Positions 1 to 7,563 of a stretch of 50,135 nucleotides of DNA are shown in pieces; the stretch's first letter is position 1, and each line of letters begins with the position of its first letter. The notes below the pieces were generated by a model. It worked only from the letters and a program-made list of their open reading frames with translations, did not search any database and had not been told where the DNA came from. The translations under genes and the position numbers were made by a program. The stretch is taken from assembly GCA_045224495.1 (NCBI GenBank), contig JBGVAK010000071.1, positions 1 to 50,135 on the forward strand, given 5' to 3'. The stretch is from RUG472 sp045224495 (GTDB lineage: Bacteria; Bacillota; Clostridia; Christensenellales; CAG-138).

Positions 1-338
1 TAGCGGCGGTAGAAACTGCCCACGGCCTTGTGGCGGCAAATGACCTCCAAGCCTTTGCCGAAGACCTTGGCGGGCAGGACCTCCATAGTGGTGTTTTTAA
101 GATCTGCGGACACGTAGTGGGTCTTGATGCCGGCGGCGTTGATCTTCTCGAAGAAGTAGATGGACATCCTGAGGTTCACGTCGCCCACGCCTTCGATGGT
201 CAGGCCGATGCTGTTTTCGCCGGGATCGAACACGCCGTCCTTGCCGGTGCAGTCGTCCTTGAACTTCAGAAGGTAGTTGCCGTTTTCGAGGGCGTAGACG
301 TTCTTGGTCTTGCCAGTGTACACGAGTTTAGGTTCCAT
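1..338 (-). CDS. purC: SAICAR synthetase, N-terminal part (runs off left edge)
   Basis: Phosphoribosylaminoimidazole-succinocarboxamide synthase joins aspartate to CAIR using ATP in de novo purine synthesis (cytosol). The visible 112 codons start with a beta-strand/glycine pattern containing YTGKTKNVY and continue with LKFKDD and the ENSIGLTIEGVGDVNLRMS region, as expected for the N-terminal ATP-binding half of PurC. The C-terminal half, about 120 residues, lies outside the window. The start ATG (336-338) has an AAGGAG Shine-Dalgarno sequence at 345-350. It lies 28 bp downstream of purE on the same strand and must share its riboswitch-controlled transcript. Identity is by recognition of the family sequence, with high certainty. 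Confidence 0.93.
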   Translation of the reverse strand, partial: MEPKLVYTGKTKNVYALENGNYLLKFKDDCTGKDGVFDPGENSIGLTIEGVGDVNLRMSIYFFEKINAAGIKTHYVSADLKNTTMEVLPAKVFGKGLEVICRHKAVGSFYRR

Positions 339-366
339 GGTGATCTCCTTTACAAAATAAGTATAG

Positions 367-858
367 TTATTGCAGCGCGGCCATGATCGCCGCGTTCTTT
401 TTCAGCACGTTTTGGGCGTCGGCCCGGCGCTTTTCGTCCAGCTTCTGGGCCAGGGCCCCGTCCTCGATGGCCAGCATCTCCAGGGCCAGCAGGGCGGCGT
501 TGGCACCCCCGTTCAGGGCCACCGTAGCCACCGGGATGCCGCTGGGCATCTGGACCGTGGAGAGGAGGGCGTCCAGGCCGTCCAGAGCTCCGCCCTTGCA
601 GGGGATGCCGATGACGGGCAAGGTGGTGTTGGCTGCAATGGCGCCGGCCAGGTGGGCGGCCATGCCCGCCGCGGCGATGATGACGCCGAAGCCCTGCGCC
701 CGGGCGTTCCGGGCGAAATCCCGGGCCTCGTCGGGGGTCCGATGGGCCGAGAACACATGGGCCTCGAAGGGGATGCCGAAGGCCTTGAATACGTCCACGG
801 CCTTCTGGACCACGGGCAGATCGCTGTCGCTGCCCATGACGATGGCAACTTTTTTCAT
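367..858 (-). CDS. purE: N5-carboxyaminoimidazole ribonucleotide mutase (class I PurE)
   Basis: Converts N5-CAIR to CAIR, the step before PurC in purine biosynthesis. The 163-residue length is normal for class I PurE. Visible motifs are VMGSDSDL near residue 7, SAHRTP near residue 42 with the catalytic His, the small-residue helix IAAAGMAAHLAG and the GIPVATVALNGGANAA segment. A longer in-frame reading exists upstream, but it has no PurE homology and would run through the promoter and riboswitch. The start at 858 is chosen because the MKKVAIVMGSDSD start is canonical and GGGGAGG lies just upstream (about 868-874). First gene of a purE-purC operon. Confidence 0.96.
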   Translation of the reverse strand: MKKVAIVMGSDSDLPVVQKAVDVFKAFGIPFEAHVFSAHRTPDEARDFARNARAQGFGVIIAAAGMAAHLAGAIAANTTLPVIGIPCKGGALDGLDALLSTVQMPSGIPVATVALNGGANAALLALEMLAIEDGALAQKLDEKRRADAQNVLKKNAAIMAALQ

Positions 859-874
859 GGTGGTGCACCTCCCC

Positions 875-921
875 AAAAAGAAATATGGGCATATTGAATC
901 CAGCGGGTTCAACAATGCCCA
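875..921 (-). terminator. Intrinsic terminator of the ZTP riboswitch (expression platform)
   Basis: On the minus strand TGGGCAT...TTGAA pairs with TTCAA...ATGCCCA (886-921) and is followed by a T-rich run (875-885). The 5' arm includes the TGGGCA end of the aptamer, so aptamer folding and terminator formation compete. This is the usual layout of a transcriptional on-switch. Confidence 0.8.
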
Positions 922-990
922 GACGGTCGGCAACATATACGCTCCCTGTTCCTCTGCGGTGCTCCGCATTCTTCCGTCAGTCGCAAGGGG
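915..990 (-). ncRNA. ZTP/ZMP (pfl) riboswitch aptamer upstream of purE
   Basis: The minus-strand leader contains the conserved blocks of the pfl motif in order: GCGACTGACGG (about 975-985), then AACAGGGAGCG (about 940-950), then CCGACCGTCTGGGCA (915-929). This RNA class senses the purine intermediates ZMP/ZTP, which rise when one-carbon folate is short, and commonly sits upstream of purE or purH-type genes. The position directly between a sigma-A promoter and a terminator in front of purE fits. Assigned by motif recognition; a covariance-model search would settle it. Confidence 0.85.
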
Positions 991-1011
991 CGGCGTTGAA
1001 AAACACACGTA

Positions 1012-1040
1012 TTTATACCATATCCCGCGCCTCGTGTCAA
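1012..1040 (-). promoter_or_regulatory. Sigma-A type promoter of purE-purC
   Basis: TTGACA (1035-1040) and TATAAA (1012-1017) on the minus strand, separated by exactly 17 bp. Transcription would start about 7 bp downstream, leaving a leader of about 145 nt that holds the ZTP aptamer and its terminator. Confidence 0.85.
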
Positions 1041-1225
1041 GGAACATGGGGGCGGGAACAGTGGGTTTTTCCGGCTTTTTTCGTGATTTGAAATAATATA
1101 TGTCGGCAAGGCCCGGAGACCTTGGCAGAAACGCTTCCCACGCCATCCACAGCCATCTGACCGTCAACGCCATCGACGGCAGCATCGTCCAGCGGCAGTA
1201 GGAATGTCCGCGGACAAAAGGAGGG

Positions 1226-1246
1226 CCGCTGCCAAAAAAGCAGCGG
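1226..1246 (-). terminator. Hairpin terminator after the iadA/CAT operon
   Basis: CCGCTGC pairs with GCAGCGG around an A/T-rich loop (1226-1232 with 1240-1246), just past the stop of the gene ending at 1266. The following minus-strand bases are only moderately T-rich. The stretch 1041-1225 between this hairpin and the purE promoter holds no convincing gene. Confidence 0.55.
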
Positions 1247-1265
1247 TCATTTTGCTGTGTTGTGG

Positions 1266-1835
1266 TCAATCCTGCAGGATGTCCGGGAAATTGCCCTTCA
1301 GAAAGTATCGGTACTCGGGATGGTCCCCGGCGGCTGCGTATTCCTCCCGGATGGTTTTCCGGTTCCAGGCCTGCATCCGCTCGGGCATGTCCTCATACCG
1401 CAGGACGGTCAGCAGTCCCGCCTGCTCCGCCTGCAGGATGGCCTCGTAGGCGTCCGGTACGAACTCCACCCCGTCCACGTCCACGGGCGTGCGGCTCACC
1501 GCCGCGTCCGGGATGTGCAGTTCAAAGTCGGCTTCCTTGATGCGGTCCGCCCGGTAGATATAGCCGGACACGCCCCGGTACGTCTTTTCGAGAGCGTTGG
1601 GGTAGTACTCCTCCAGCCGCTGGACGCCGTTTTTGTCGAAGCCGTAGGGCCCCCACTTCTGCCATCGGGCGTCGTAGACAAAGCCTGTCTCCCGGCAGTA
1701 CTTCTCCACGGCGTTGCTGAGGTACACCAAAACGTTCTCCCGCTTCCGGGAGAAGTAGATGAGCGGGACCCCGTGGTTGGACACCCGGGGCTCCAGCCGC
1801 TTTATGCCGCCCGTGGGCGACGCGTGATAGTACAT
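1266..1835 (-). CDS. Unknown protein, 189 aa, last gene of the iadA operon
   Basis: I do not recognise a named family with certainty. The protein begins MYYHASPTGGIKRLEP, has NHGVPLIYFS, and is soluble (no signal or membrane segment). The early His and the YFS strand are reminiscent of small ADP-ribosyltransferase-fold or RES-like proteins, but this is only an impression. The ATG at 1835 is preferred over a GTG two codons upstream because AAAGGAG lies 5 bp before it. The gene is tightly coupled to the upstream acetyltransferase (stop at 1838). Similar proteins are, from memory, common as hypothetical proteins in Clostridia. Confidence 0.75.
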   Translation of the reverse strand: MYYHASPTGGIKRLEPRVSNHGVPLIYFSRKRENVLVYLSNAVEKYCRETGFVYDARWQKWGPYGFDKNGVQRLEEYYPNALEKTYRGVSGYIYRADRIKEADFELHIPDAAVSRTPVDVDGVEFVPDAYEAILQAEQAGLLTVLRYEDMPERMQAWNRKTIREEYAAAGDHPEYRYFLKGNFPDILQD

Positions 1836-1837
1836 AT

Positions 1838-2488
1838 TCACTCCTTTACGAACAGCTCCATCTCCCGCTGCAGCAGGCGGAACACGTTGGCCACCAGGAA
1901 CCCGTCGGCGATGGCGTGGTTCATGCGGACGGTCACGGGCATCATGAGCCGGCCGCCCTCGTCCCGGTACTTGCCCCAGTTGACGATGGGCGCAAGATAC
2001 AGATACCCGTCCGGCAGTTCCAGGTGCAGCGCGTCGTAGGAGACCCAGGGGATGTAGGAGGCGTCGAACCAGTTGGGGTGGTTCGCGTCGTCCAGCCCGA
2101 AATCCCGGGTCCCCTTGCCCGCCTCCAGATCCCGGAGAGCGGCGGCGTAGAAGGTCTCGTAGTCGGGGTCGTACCGGGAATAGACCTGGGTAAAGGTCTC
2201 CGTGTCCTCGTGGAAGACGTACTGGACGGGGTGGATCACGTCGTAGCAGATCAGCTCGCCGGTCTGCCAGCGGTAGTCCATCCGGTAATCCTCCCGAGAA
2301 TTCAGGGCTCGGCAGAGGATATAGAGAAAGTCCAAATAGAACTTCCGCCCCCTTGCCTTAGAGTGGGCGACGAGCTCCGTCACGTCCACCCGGGCCGTCA
2401 TGGACAGGGAGCACTTGCAGTCCTCCGAAAAGCGGCGGAACGTCCCTTTCCTATAATAGGTCTCCTTGTCGATCACGCGGTAGTTCAT
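1838..2488 (-). CDS. Chloramphenicol acetyltransferase-family (type A CAT-like) protein
   Basis: 216 residues, the usual length of type A CAT trimer subunits. The C-terminal NHAIADGF matches the catalytic HHxxxDG-type motif, where the second His is the general base; here the first position is Asn. FYLDFLYILCRALN and the IPWVSYDALHLEL region also fit the CAT fold. Many chromosomal members of this family are not resistance enzymes, and the neighbour is a dipeptidase, so the acyl acceptor is unknown. The start codon overlaps the iadA stop by 4 bp (ATGA), indicating translational coupling. Confidence 0.88.
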   Translation of the reverse strand: MNYRVIDKETYYRKGTFRRFSEDCKCSLSMTARVDVTELVAHSKARGRKFYLDFLYILCRALNSREDYRMDYRWQTGELICYDVIHPVQYVFHEDTETFTQVYSRYDPDYETFYAAALRDLEAGKGTRDFGLDDANHPNWFDASYIPWVSYDALHLELPDGYLYLAPIVNWGKYRDEGGRLMMPVTVRMNHAIADGFLVANVFRLLQREMELFVKE

Positions 2489-3624
2489 ATGTTTCTCTCA
2501 TCCCGTTCTTCGTAATACCCGACTTGTAGGACTTTGCCGCCCTGCATGAGCTTCTGTCCGTTCGCGATCACGGCGTCCGGCGTCAGGTCCTCCCGAAGAA
2601 GCAGCAGATCCGCATCGCTCCCCACACGGACCGCCCCTTTTCTCGGATACATCAGAAGTCCCTTCGCCACGTTTTCCGTGAGGAACGGGAGCGCCTGCTC
2701 CAGTGCGAATCCCTCTTTGACGAGGCCCCGGAGCGTTTTGAGCAGGGAGGTCATCCTGCCGACGCCCATGCCGATCACATGCTGGTGAGCGGCGTCCCAC
2801 TTCGGCATGGACCCGTTCGAATCGGAGCTGATCGTGACGAGGCTCAGATCCAGCCGATCGCGGTATGCGTACAGCAGCGGCGATAGGGAATCGTGGGCCG
2901 TGAAGTCGGCGTAGCCGCCCATTTTGTTGAATGGGACAGCCTGCTCGATATGGCGCGCCATGTGGGTCGGGCGGAAATGAAAGACCGGGATATCCGTCGT
3001 TTGGACGATGTCCATCAGAGGCTCGATGCCGGCGGGGTCCGCTCCCACGTGGATGTGCAGCACGCCCGGTTTGCCGCCGATCAGGCCGGCCATGCGGACC
3101 TCGGATACGAGGCGGATGATCTCGTCCCGGGAAGGATGGCTTGCCCGGTGGTCCGAGATCGCCAGTTTGCACCCCAGGACCTCCGACAGGAACACGATAT
3201 CGCGCATGACCGAGCCGGTCAGCGTGACGGGAGGGTAGTTGTAGGCACTGGTGAGACACCGGGCCGTTACGCCCTCCTCGTTCAGAGCTTTCGTTTTCGC
3301 GAGCAGCGTTTCGACGTCCCGCGTCACTCCATCGGTCCCGAGCACACCGACGAGCGTCGTGACCCCGGCTTTTACGATATCGGAGAAGACGAGCTCAGGC
3401 ACGCGGGATTTGGGCCCCTCTTCGCCGCCACCGCCGATCACATGAACGTGCTGATCGATGAGCCCCGGAACGAGGATCATGTCGGACGCGTCGATCACTT
3501 CCGCGTCGTATGCCGACGGCGCGATGGAATCCTCCACAGCGAGGATCCGGTCAAAAGCGATCAGCACGTCCTTCTTTCCCCGGTAAGCGGGATCGTACAG
3601 GACCGCGTTTTTGATCAGCAGCAT
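2485..3624 (-). CDS. iadA: Isoaspartyl dipeptidase (beta-aspartyl peptidase, M38)
   Basis: Hydrolyses isoaspartyl dipeptides released from damaged proteins. The 379 residues align throughout with E. coli IadA from memory: GLIDQHVHVIGGGGEEGP carries the two metal His, LIGGKPGV the carboxylated Lys, HIHVGAD and RPTHMAR the further metal His residues, and TISSDSNGS the catalytic Asp. The start at 3624 is chosen because MLLIKNAVLYD matches the family N-terminus and GGAAGGA sits 10 bp upstream; in-frame ATGs at 3681 and 3696 are possible alternatives. First gene of a three-gene overlapping operon with its own promoter. It lies next to, but is terminated apart from, the RpiR-controlled peptide-uptake genes. 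Confidence 0.94.
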   Translation of the reverse strand: MLLIKNAVLYDPAYRGKKDVLIAFDRILAVEDSIAPSAYDAEVIDASDMILVPGLIDQHVHVIGGGGEEGPKSRVPELVFSDIVKAGVTTLVGVLGTDGVTRDVETLLAKTKALNEEGVTARCLTSAYNYPPVTLTGSVMRDIVFLSEVLGCKLAISDHRASHPSRDEIIRLVSEVRMAGLIGGKPGVLHIHVGADPAGIEPLMDIVQTTDIPVFHFRPTHMARHIEQAVPFNKMGGYADFTAHDSLSPLLYAYRDRLDLSLVTISSDSNGSMPKWDAAHQHVIGMGVGRMTSLLKTLRGLVKEGFALEQALPFLTENVAKGLLMYPRKGAVRVGSDADLLLLREDLTPDAVIANGQKLMQGGKVLQVGYYEERDERNI

Positions 3625-3706
3625 GCGGAAGCCGTCCTTCCGTTCCTGCGGTTTTGCGGTCAGACCCGAATTGGAAATCATATGCAACACCCCCATATCT
3701 CTACTG

Positions 3707-3735
3707 ATTATAATAGAACCCTACGGAATAGTAAA
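3707..3735 (-). promoter_or_regulatory. Promoter of the iadA operon
   Basis: Minus-strand TATAAT (3707-3712) lies 17 bp from TTTACT (3730-3735, 4 of 6 matches to the -35 consensus). Confidence 0.7.
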
Positions 3736-3821
3736 GATTTCCTGATCCAGTCAGGTCGAACCTTGCGCCGTTTTTCGTATCGTTCGGACATGACCGAAGC
3801 CCCGCGCCGGCAGGAAACAAA

Positions 3822-3857
3822 AGGATCGGCGATACCGGAGGCGGCATCGGACGATCC
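3822..3857 (-). terminator. Intrinsic terminator of the RpiR regulator gene
   Basis: Minus strand: AGGATCG...CGATCCT with inner CCGAT/ATCG pairing, followed by TTTTGTTT. It separates the regulator gene from iadA. Confidence 0.85.
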
Positions 3858-3892
3858 TGTTTCGACGGGGCGTGTTTTCGTACAGAACAAAA

Positions 3893-4732
3893 TCAGATCA
3901 TACCGGTCGATTTGAGGACGTCCTCGATTTGATTCATCCGTTCGAACATGTTGGTCTGGGCGCCGGCGCTGGTGGCGATGCAGAAGTAATCTACCAGGCA
4001 GGCAGGCGCGATGTAGGAGTTTTTGATGCCGCCGATATCCAGATAGCAGGGGATCAGCGCGTCCGCGTATGGGGCGAGGGCATCGTACGGATAGGAGGTG
4101 ACCAGGATGATGTTAGCCCCCTGTTTTTTCAGGATCGGCAAAGCGCGGACGGTCAGATCGGTATACCGGCGAAACACGAATACCAGACACGCGTCGTCCT
4201 CGTTCAGGCTGAGGAGAGATTCTACCATACCCCGGTCTCCGGCGCCCAGATGGAACACATTGTCTCGCACCGTGATGAGCCGGGAATAGGCATAGTGACA
4301 TAGGGAAGTGGATTCGCGCATGCCGAAGATGAACAATCTCTTTTTGTTGGAAAGCAGATCGACCGCGCGGGTCAAAGCTTCCTGAGGCACTTCGTTGAAC
4401 GTCCGGTAGATATTATGAACGGCCCGCTGCACGGTGCGCTCCAGAAGATCGCTGTCCGCATTGTCGTCCGAGATGCTCAGAAGCTTGTCCGGCAGTTTGG
4501 CGAGGGGCTTGAGCTCCTGCCGGATCGCATACTGAAACTCCTTGTACCCCTCATAGCCGAGCGTGCGGCAGAACCGGATGATGGTGGTCGTACTGACCCC
4601 GATCTCCCGAGATACCATGTCCAGCGTGGAAAAAGCAAAGCTGTCAAACTTATTTAAGAAAGCATCTGCAACCTTTTGCTCAGCTTTCGTCATGTGGCGA
4701 TAGTGCTCCCTGACCAAGCGCAACAGTTCCAA
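3893..4732 (-). CDS. RpiR/MurR-family transcriptional regulator (HTH + SIS)
   Basis: 279 residues. The N-terminal HTH (about 1-75) contains MTKAEQKVADAFL and VSREIGVSTTTIIRFCRTLGY, the typical RpiR helix-turn-helix. A SIS (sugar isomerase) sensor domain follows (about 110-260) with LFIFGMRESTSLC and the ILVTSYPYDALAPYADA segment. SIS domains usually bind phosphosugars or amino-sugar phosphates, which is notable next to peptide genes. The start is a TTG at 4732, chosen because GGAGG lies about 9 bp upstream and the family N-terminus needs these residues. Divergent from the peptide transporter operon, so it is probably its regulator and autoregulated. Confidence 0.92.
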   Translation of the reverse strand: MELLRLVREHYRHMTKAEQKVADAFLNKFDSFAFSTLDMVSREIGVSTTTIIRFCRTLGYEGYKEFQYAIRQELKPLAKLPDKLLSISDDNADSDLLERTVQRAVHNIYRTFNEVPQEALTRAVDLLSNKKRLFIFGMRESTSLCHYAYSRLITVRDNVFHLGAGDRGMVESLLSLNEDDACLVFVFRRYTDLTVRALPILKKQGANIILVTSYPYDALAPYADALIPCYLDIGGIKNSYIAPACLVDYFCIATSAGAQTNMFERMNQIEDVLKSTGMI

Positions 4733-4774
4733 AAGGATCGCCCTCCTCCCTCAAAAGATGACCACAACATAATT

Positions 4775-4803
4775 AGTATACGCTGTCTTATGTCGCTTTT
4801 CAA
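4775..4803 (-). promoter_or_regulatory. Promoter of the RpiR regulator gene
   Basis: Minus-strand TTGAAA (4798-4803) and TATACT (4775-4780) with a 17-bp spacer. Confidence 0.8.
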
Positions 4804-4811
4804 GAAAAAGA

Positions 4812-4823
4812 ATGGAATTCCAT
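4812..4823. promoter_or_regulatory. Perfect 12-bp palindrome, candidate RpiR operator
   Basis: ATGGAATTCCAT lies 9 bp upstream of the regulator's -35 box in the divergent intergenic region. A GGAA...TTCC core also occurs in the second candidate operator at 4934-4973. Confidence 0.4.
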
Positions 4824-4893
4824 GCGATTTTCAGTAAACCTCATATTTTTATGAGTTTTTATCGAACTTTTTTGCATAATAATGAAATCCGCC

Positions 4894-4922
4894 TTGACAA
4901 TAAAAATACAAAATAGTACAAT
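4894..4922 (+). promoter_or_regulatory. Promoter of the peptide transporter operon
   Basis: TTGACA (4894-4899) and TACAAT (4917-4922) with a 17-bp spacer in an A+T-rich stretch. Confidence 0.9.
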
Positions 4923-4933
4923 TTATATGTAAT

Positions 4934-4973
4934 CTTCTGAGGAAATGTACCATTTAATACATTTTCCGAAGAG
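4934..4973. promoter_or_regulatory. Inverted repeat over the transcription start, candidate RpiR operator
   Basis: GGAAATGTA and TACATTTTCC face each other across about 8 bp, extended by CTTC/GAAG. The repeat begins 11 bp after the -10 box, so a bound repressor would block initiation or early elongation. Confidence 0.55.
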
Positions 4974-5010
4974 TACAGAATACTATCACAAACGAAAAAG
5001 GAGAGTCAAG

Positions 5011-6519
5011 ATGAAAAGATCAGCAAGTATGTTCCTCGTCGTTCTTATGCTCCTATGCCTCCTGGCACCGACCGCCATGGCCGCGCCGAAGGAAGACCTC
5101 ATCATCGTCATGCCGGAAGATCTTACATCCTTCGATCCTCTCGGCGGCACCGGCGTTCCCACCCAGAACATCATTCGTATGATCTACACCCGTCTGTACA
5201 TCGACAGCGACGACGGCTCCATGGATCCCGTAGCATGTCTTGCCAAGGACCTGTACGCCGTCTCCGACAACGAGATCGATGTGAAGATCTACACCGGCTG
5301 GAAGTATTCCGACGGCAGCGAGATCACCGTGGACGATGTGGTGTTCTGCCTCAACCGGGCCAAGGGCAGCGCCACCTTCGCCACCACGCTGAAGATGGTC
5401 GACGGCTTTGAGAAGATCGATGACGAGACCATCGCCATCAAGACCCAGGCTCCCGTTCCCTCCATCAAGCACACCCTCAAGCACGTGGGCACCTCCATCC
5501 TGCCCCAGGCCTACGTAGAGAAGGCCCTGGCCGACAACGACTGGAGCAACCCCATCTGCTCCGGCCCCTACAAGGTGGCTGAGCGTTCCATCGGCGAGTA
5601 CACCAAGGTCGTGAAGAACGAGTACTATGGCGGCAGCATCGCCATTCCCCAGAACAACAGCCTGACCTTCAAGTATGTGCCCGAATCCACCAGCCGCACC
5701 ATCCAGATCGAGACGGGCGAAGCTGATCTGAACTTCTCCTTCGGCACCGCCGACTATGCCCGTTGCAAGGAGAATCCCGAGCTCAAGGTGTACGAGAAGG
5801 CCGGCATCAACACCTTCCATATCGCGGTGGACACCACTCGGGCGCCCTTCGATGATGTCCGGGTCCGCCAGGCTCTGTGCTATGCCATCGACCGTGACGA
5901 TCTGCTGCTGGCCGCTGCCGAAGGCATTGGCGTCACCGCTTACTGCGTAGTCCCGCCCACCACCATCGGCCATTTGGACAACCCCGGCAACTACACCTAT
6001 GATCCCGACAAGGCCCGCGCCCTGCTGGCAGAGGCCGGCTATGCCGACGGCTTCACCACCAGCCTGCTGGCTTTCAACGAGAAGAACAAGAACGTTGCTG
6101 AGATCGTGGCCATGTTCCTCGCTGAGGTGGGCATCACCGCCAACGTCGACCTGTATGACGCCAGTACCCGCGCCGGCATGGTGGCGGATCACCAGGTGCC
6201 CATGCTGATCAACACCTGGGGTGCCAGCCCTGACGCCGATCTGGTGCTGCCCCGTCTGTTCACCGAGAGCGCCATCGGTGCCTCCAACCTGACTTTCTAC
6301 CACAACGACGAACTGGATGTGCTCCTGCAGAAGGCCGGCTCCATCTATGACGAAGCGGAGCGCACCGCCCTCTATGAGGAAGCCGTCAAGATCCTGGCCG
6401 AGGAAGCCCCCTGGTGCCCCCTGTTCATCCAGAACTCTCTGGGTCTTGCAAGGGCCGATCTGCAGGGCGTGGTCATGAGCCCAGAGAGCCCCCGTAACTT
6501 CTGGGGCCTGCATTATTGA
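5011..6519 (+). CDS. Extracellular peptide-binding protein of an ABC transporter (SBP family 5)
   Basis: 502 residues with a signal peptide (MKRSASMFLVVLMLLCLLAP...AMA) that lacks a lipobox Cys, so it is probably secreted or anchored by an uncleaved segment. The mature part has the family 5 SBP order: LTSFDPLGGTG, WKYSDGSEITVDDVVFCLNRA, CSGPYKV, FDDVRVRQALCYAIDR and YDPDKARALLAEAGY. The start at 5011 has AAAGGAG about 7 bp upstream; an in-frame ATG at 4945 lies inside the operator and is rejected. It delivers di- or oligopeptides to the permeases encoded next. Confidence 0.92.
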   Translation: MKRSASMFLVVLMLLCLLAPTAMAAPKEDLIIVMPEDLTSFDPLGGTGVPTQNIIRMIYTRLYIDSDDGSMDPVACLAKDLYAVSDNEIDVKIYTGWKYSDGSEITVDDVVFCLNRAKGSATFATTLKMVDGFEKIDDETIAIKTQAPVPSIKHTLKHVGTSILPQAYVEKALADNDWSNPICSGPYKVAERSIGEYTKVVKNEYYGGSIAIPQNNSLTFKYVPESTSRTIQIETGEADLNFSFGTADYARCKENPELKVYEKAGINTFHIAVDTTRAPFDDVRVRQALCYAIDRDDLLLAAAEGIGVTAYCVVPPTTIGHLDNPGNYTYDPDKARALLAEAGYADGFTTSLLAFNEKNKNVAEIVAMFLAEVGITANVDLYDASTRAGMVADHQVPMLINTWGASPDADLVLPRLFTESAIGASNLTFYHNDELDVLLQKAGSIYDEAERTALYEEAVKILAEEAPWCPLFIQNSLGLARADLQGVVMSPESPRNFWGLHY

Positions 6520-6566
6520 TCATAAGACACATAGCGGCGTCTTTGTTCAGGAATAGTTGAAACCGC

Positions 6567-6605
6567 AACCTCAGGGGCGCTCATTCGATGAGTACCCCTG
6601 AGGTT
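6567..6605 (+). other. Intercistronic stem-loop between binding protein and permease
   Basis: AACCTCAGGGG pairs perfectly with CCCCTGAGGTT, with further ATGAG pairing near the loop and no T-run after it. Such hairpins usually protect the 3' end of the abundant binding-protein message or reduce read-through into the permease genes. Confidence 0.7.
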
Positions 6606-6623
6606 ATACGCAAGGAGATTAGT

Positions 6624-7559
6624 ATGTTACGATATATTGCACGTAGGCTCCTCGCTTTGATCCCCATCGTATTGGGCGTCGTTTTGATCGTTCAGCTCAT
6701 ATTCTATTTCTCGCCGACGGACCCTGCGGTGGTCATTCTCGGTAACGACTTCACGGTGGAGGGCGCCGAGCAGGTGAGGGAGGAGCTGGGACTGAACGAA
6801 CCGTTCATCACCCAGTATCTCACCACCATAGGGAAACTCGTCCGGCTCGATTTCGGAACGTCCTATATGTCCCATGAGCCGGTGGTCAATCAGCTGGCCA
6901 AACGCTTCCCCAACACATTGATTCTCAACTTGTTTTCGGTGGCCCTGTGCGTCATCGTCGCCATCCCCATAGGCATCCAATCCGCCGTAAAACCGAATTC
7001 TGCATTATCCAACATCTCCTCTGCCTTTGCCATGATCGGCGTCGCCATGCCGACGTTCTGGATCGGGCTGATGTTGATGTTGCTGTTCTCCGTGAAGCTC
7101 AGGTGGCTGCCATCTGCAAGCGATATGAGTTTCAAGGGATTGTTGATGCCGGCCATTACCCTGGCGCTCAACTTCATGGCTTCGAATATGCGCACCACAC
7201 GCTCGGCGATGCTCGACTGTCTGAATGCAGACTATGTGCGCACCGCGCGGGCCAAGGGTGTTTCGAATATGAGCGCGATCTACAAGCACGCCCTGGGAAA
7301 CGCAAGGCTCCCGATCATCACCGTTATCGGTATGAACATCGGCACCCAGATGGGCGGCTCCGTCATCACGGAGACGGTCTTCTCCTTCCCGGGCCTGGGC
7401 ATTCTGATGACCAACGGCATCAGCCAGAAGGACACCCCCGTCGTCATCGGCTCCTTGGTCGTCATGGCGCTGTCGGTGGGCGTCTGCAACCTGCTGGTGG
7501 ACCTCATCTTCGCCTTTGTGGACCCGCGCATCAAATCTCAGTATAAGAAGAAGGGGTAA
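6624..7559 (+). CDS. Peptide ABC transporter permease (DppB/OppB type)
   Basis: 311 residues with the N-terminal MLRYIARRLLALIPIVLGVVL segment of DppB proteins, six predicted membrane segments, and the EAA-loop region YVRTARAKGVSNMSAIYKHALGNA before ITVIGMNIGTQMGGSVITETVF. The ATG at 6624 has AAGGAG 8 bp upstream; an upstream in-frame ATG at 6588 falls in the intercistronic hairpin and is rejected. Forms the membrane channel with the next gene product. Confidence 0.93.
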   Translation: MLRYIARRLLALIPIVLGVVLIVQLIFYFSPTDPAVVILGNDFTVEGAEQVREELGLNEPFITQYLTTIGKLVRLDFGTSYMSHEPVVNQLAKRFPNTLILNLFSVALCVIVAIPIGIQSAVKPNSALSNISSAFAMIGVAMPTFWIGLMLMLLFSVKLRWLPSASDMSFKGLLMPAITLALNFMASNMRTTRSAMLDCLNADYVRTARAKGVSNMSAIYKHALGNARLPIITVIGMNIGTQMGGSVITETVFSFPGLGILMTNGISQKDTPVVIGSLVVMALSVGVCNLLVDLIFAFVDPRIKSQYKKKG

Positions 7560-7563
7560 GAGC

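Noticed and set aside
1081..1200. Minus-strand GTTTCTGCC resembling part of a purine riboswitch
   Set aside because: It lies upstream of the purE promoter, so it is not in the leader, and the other conserved purine-aptamer blocks are missing.
1100..1201. A 33-codon plus-strand frame ending ...HLTVNAIDGSIVQRQ between the purE promoter and the upstream operon
   Set aside because: No ribosome binding site and no family recognised; it may be the tail of a lost gene but the evidence is too thin.
4842..4857. CTCATA...TATGAG followed by T-run as a terminator in the divergent intergenic region
   Set aside because: Short A/T stem upstream of both promoters, with no gene to terminate.
5053..6513. A long minus-strand open frame opposite the peptide-binding protein
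   Set aside because: Produced by codon bias in GC-rich sequence; the plus strand carries the recognised family, signal peptide and promoter.
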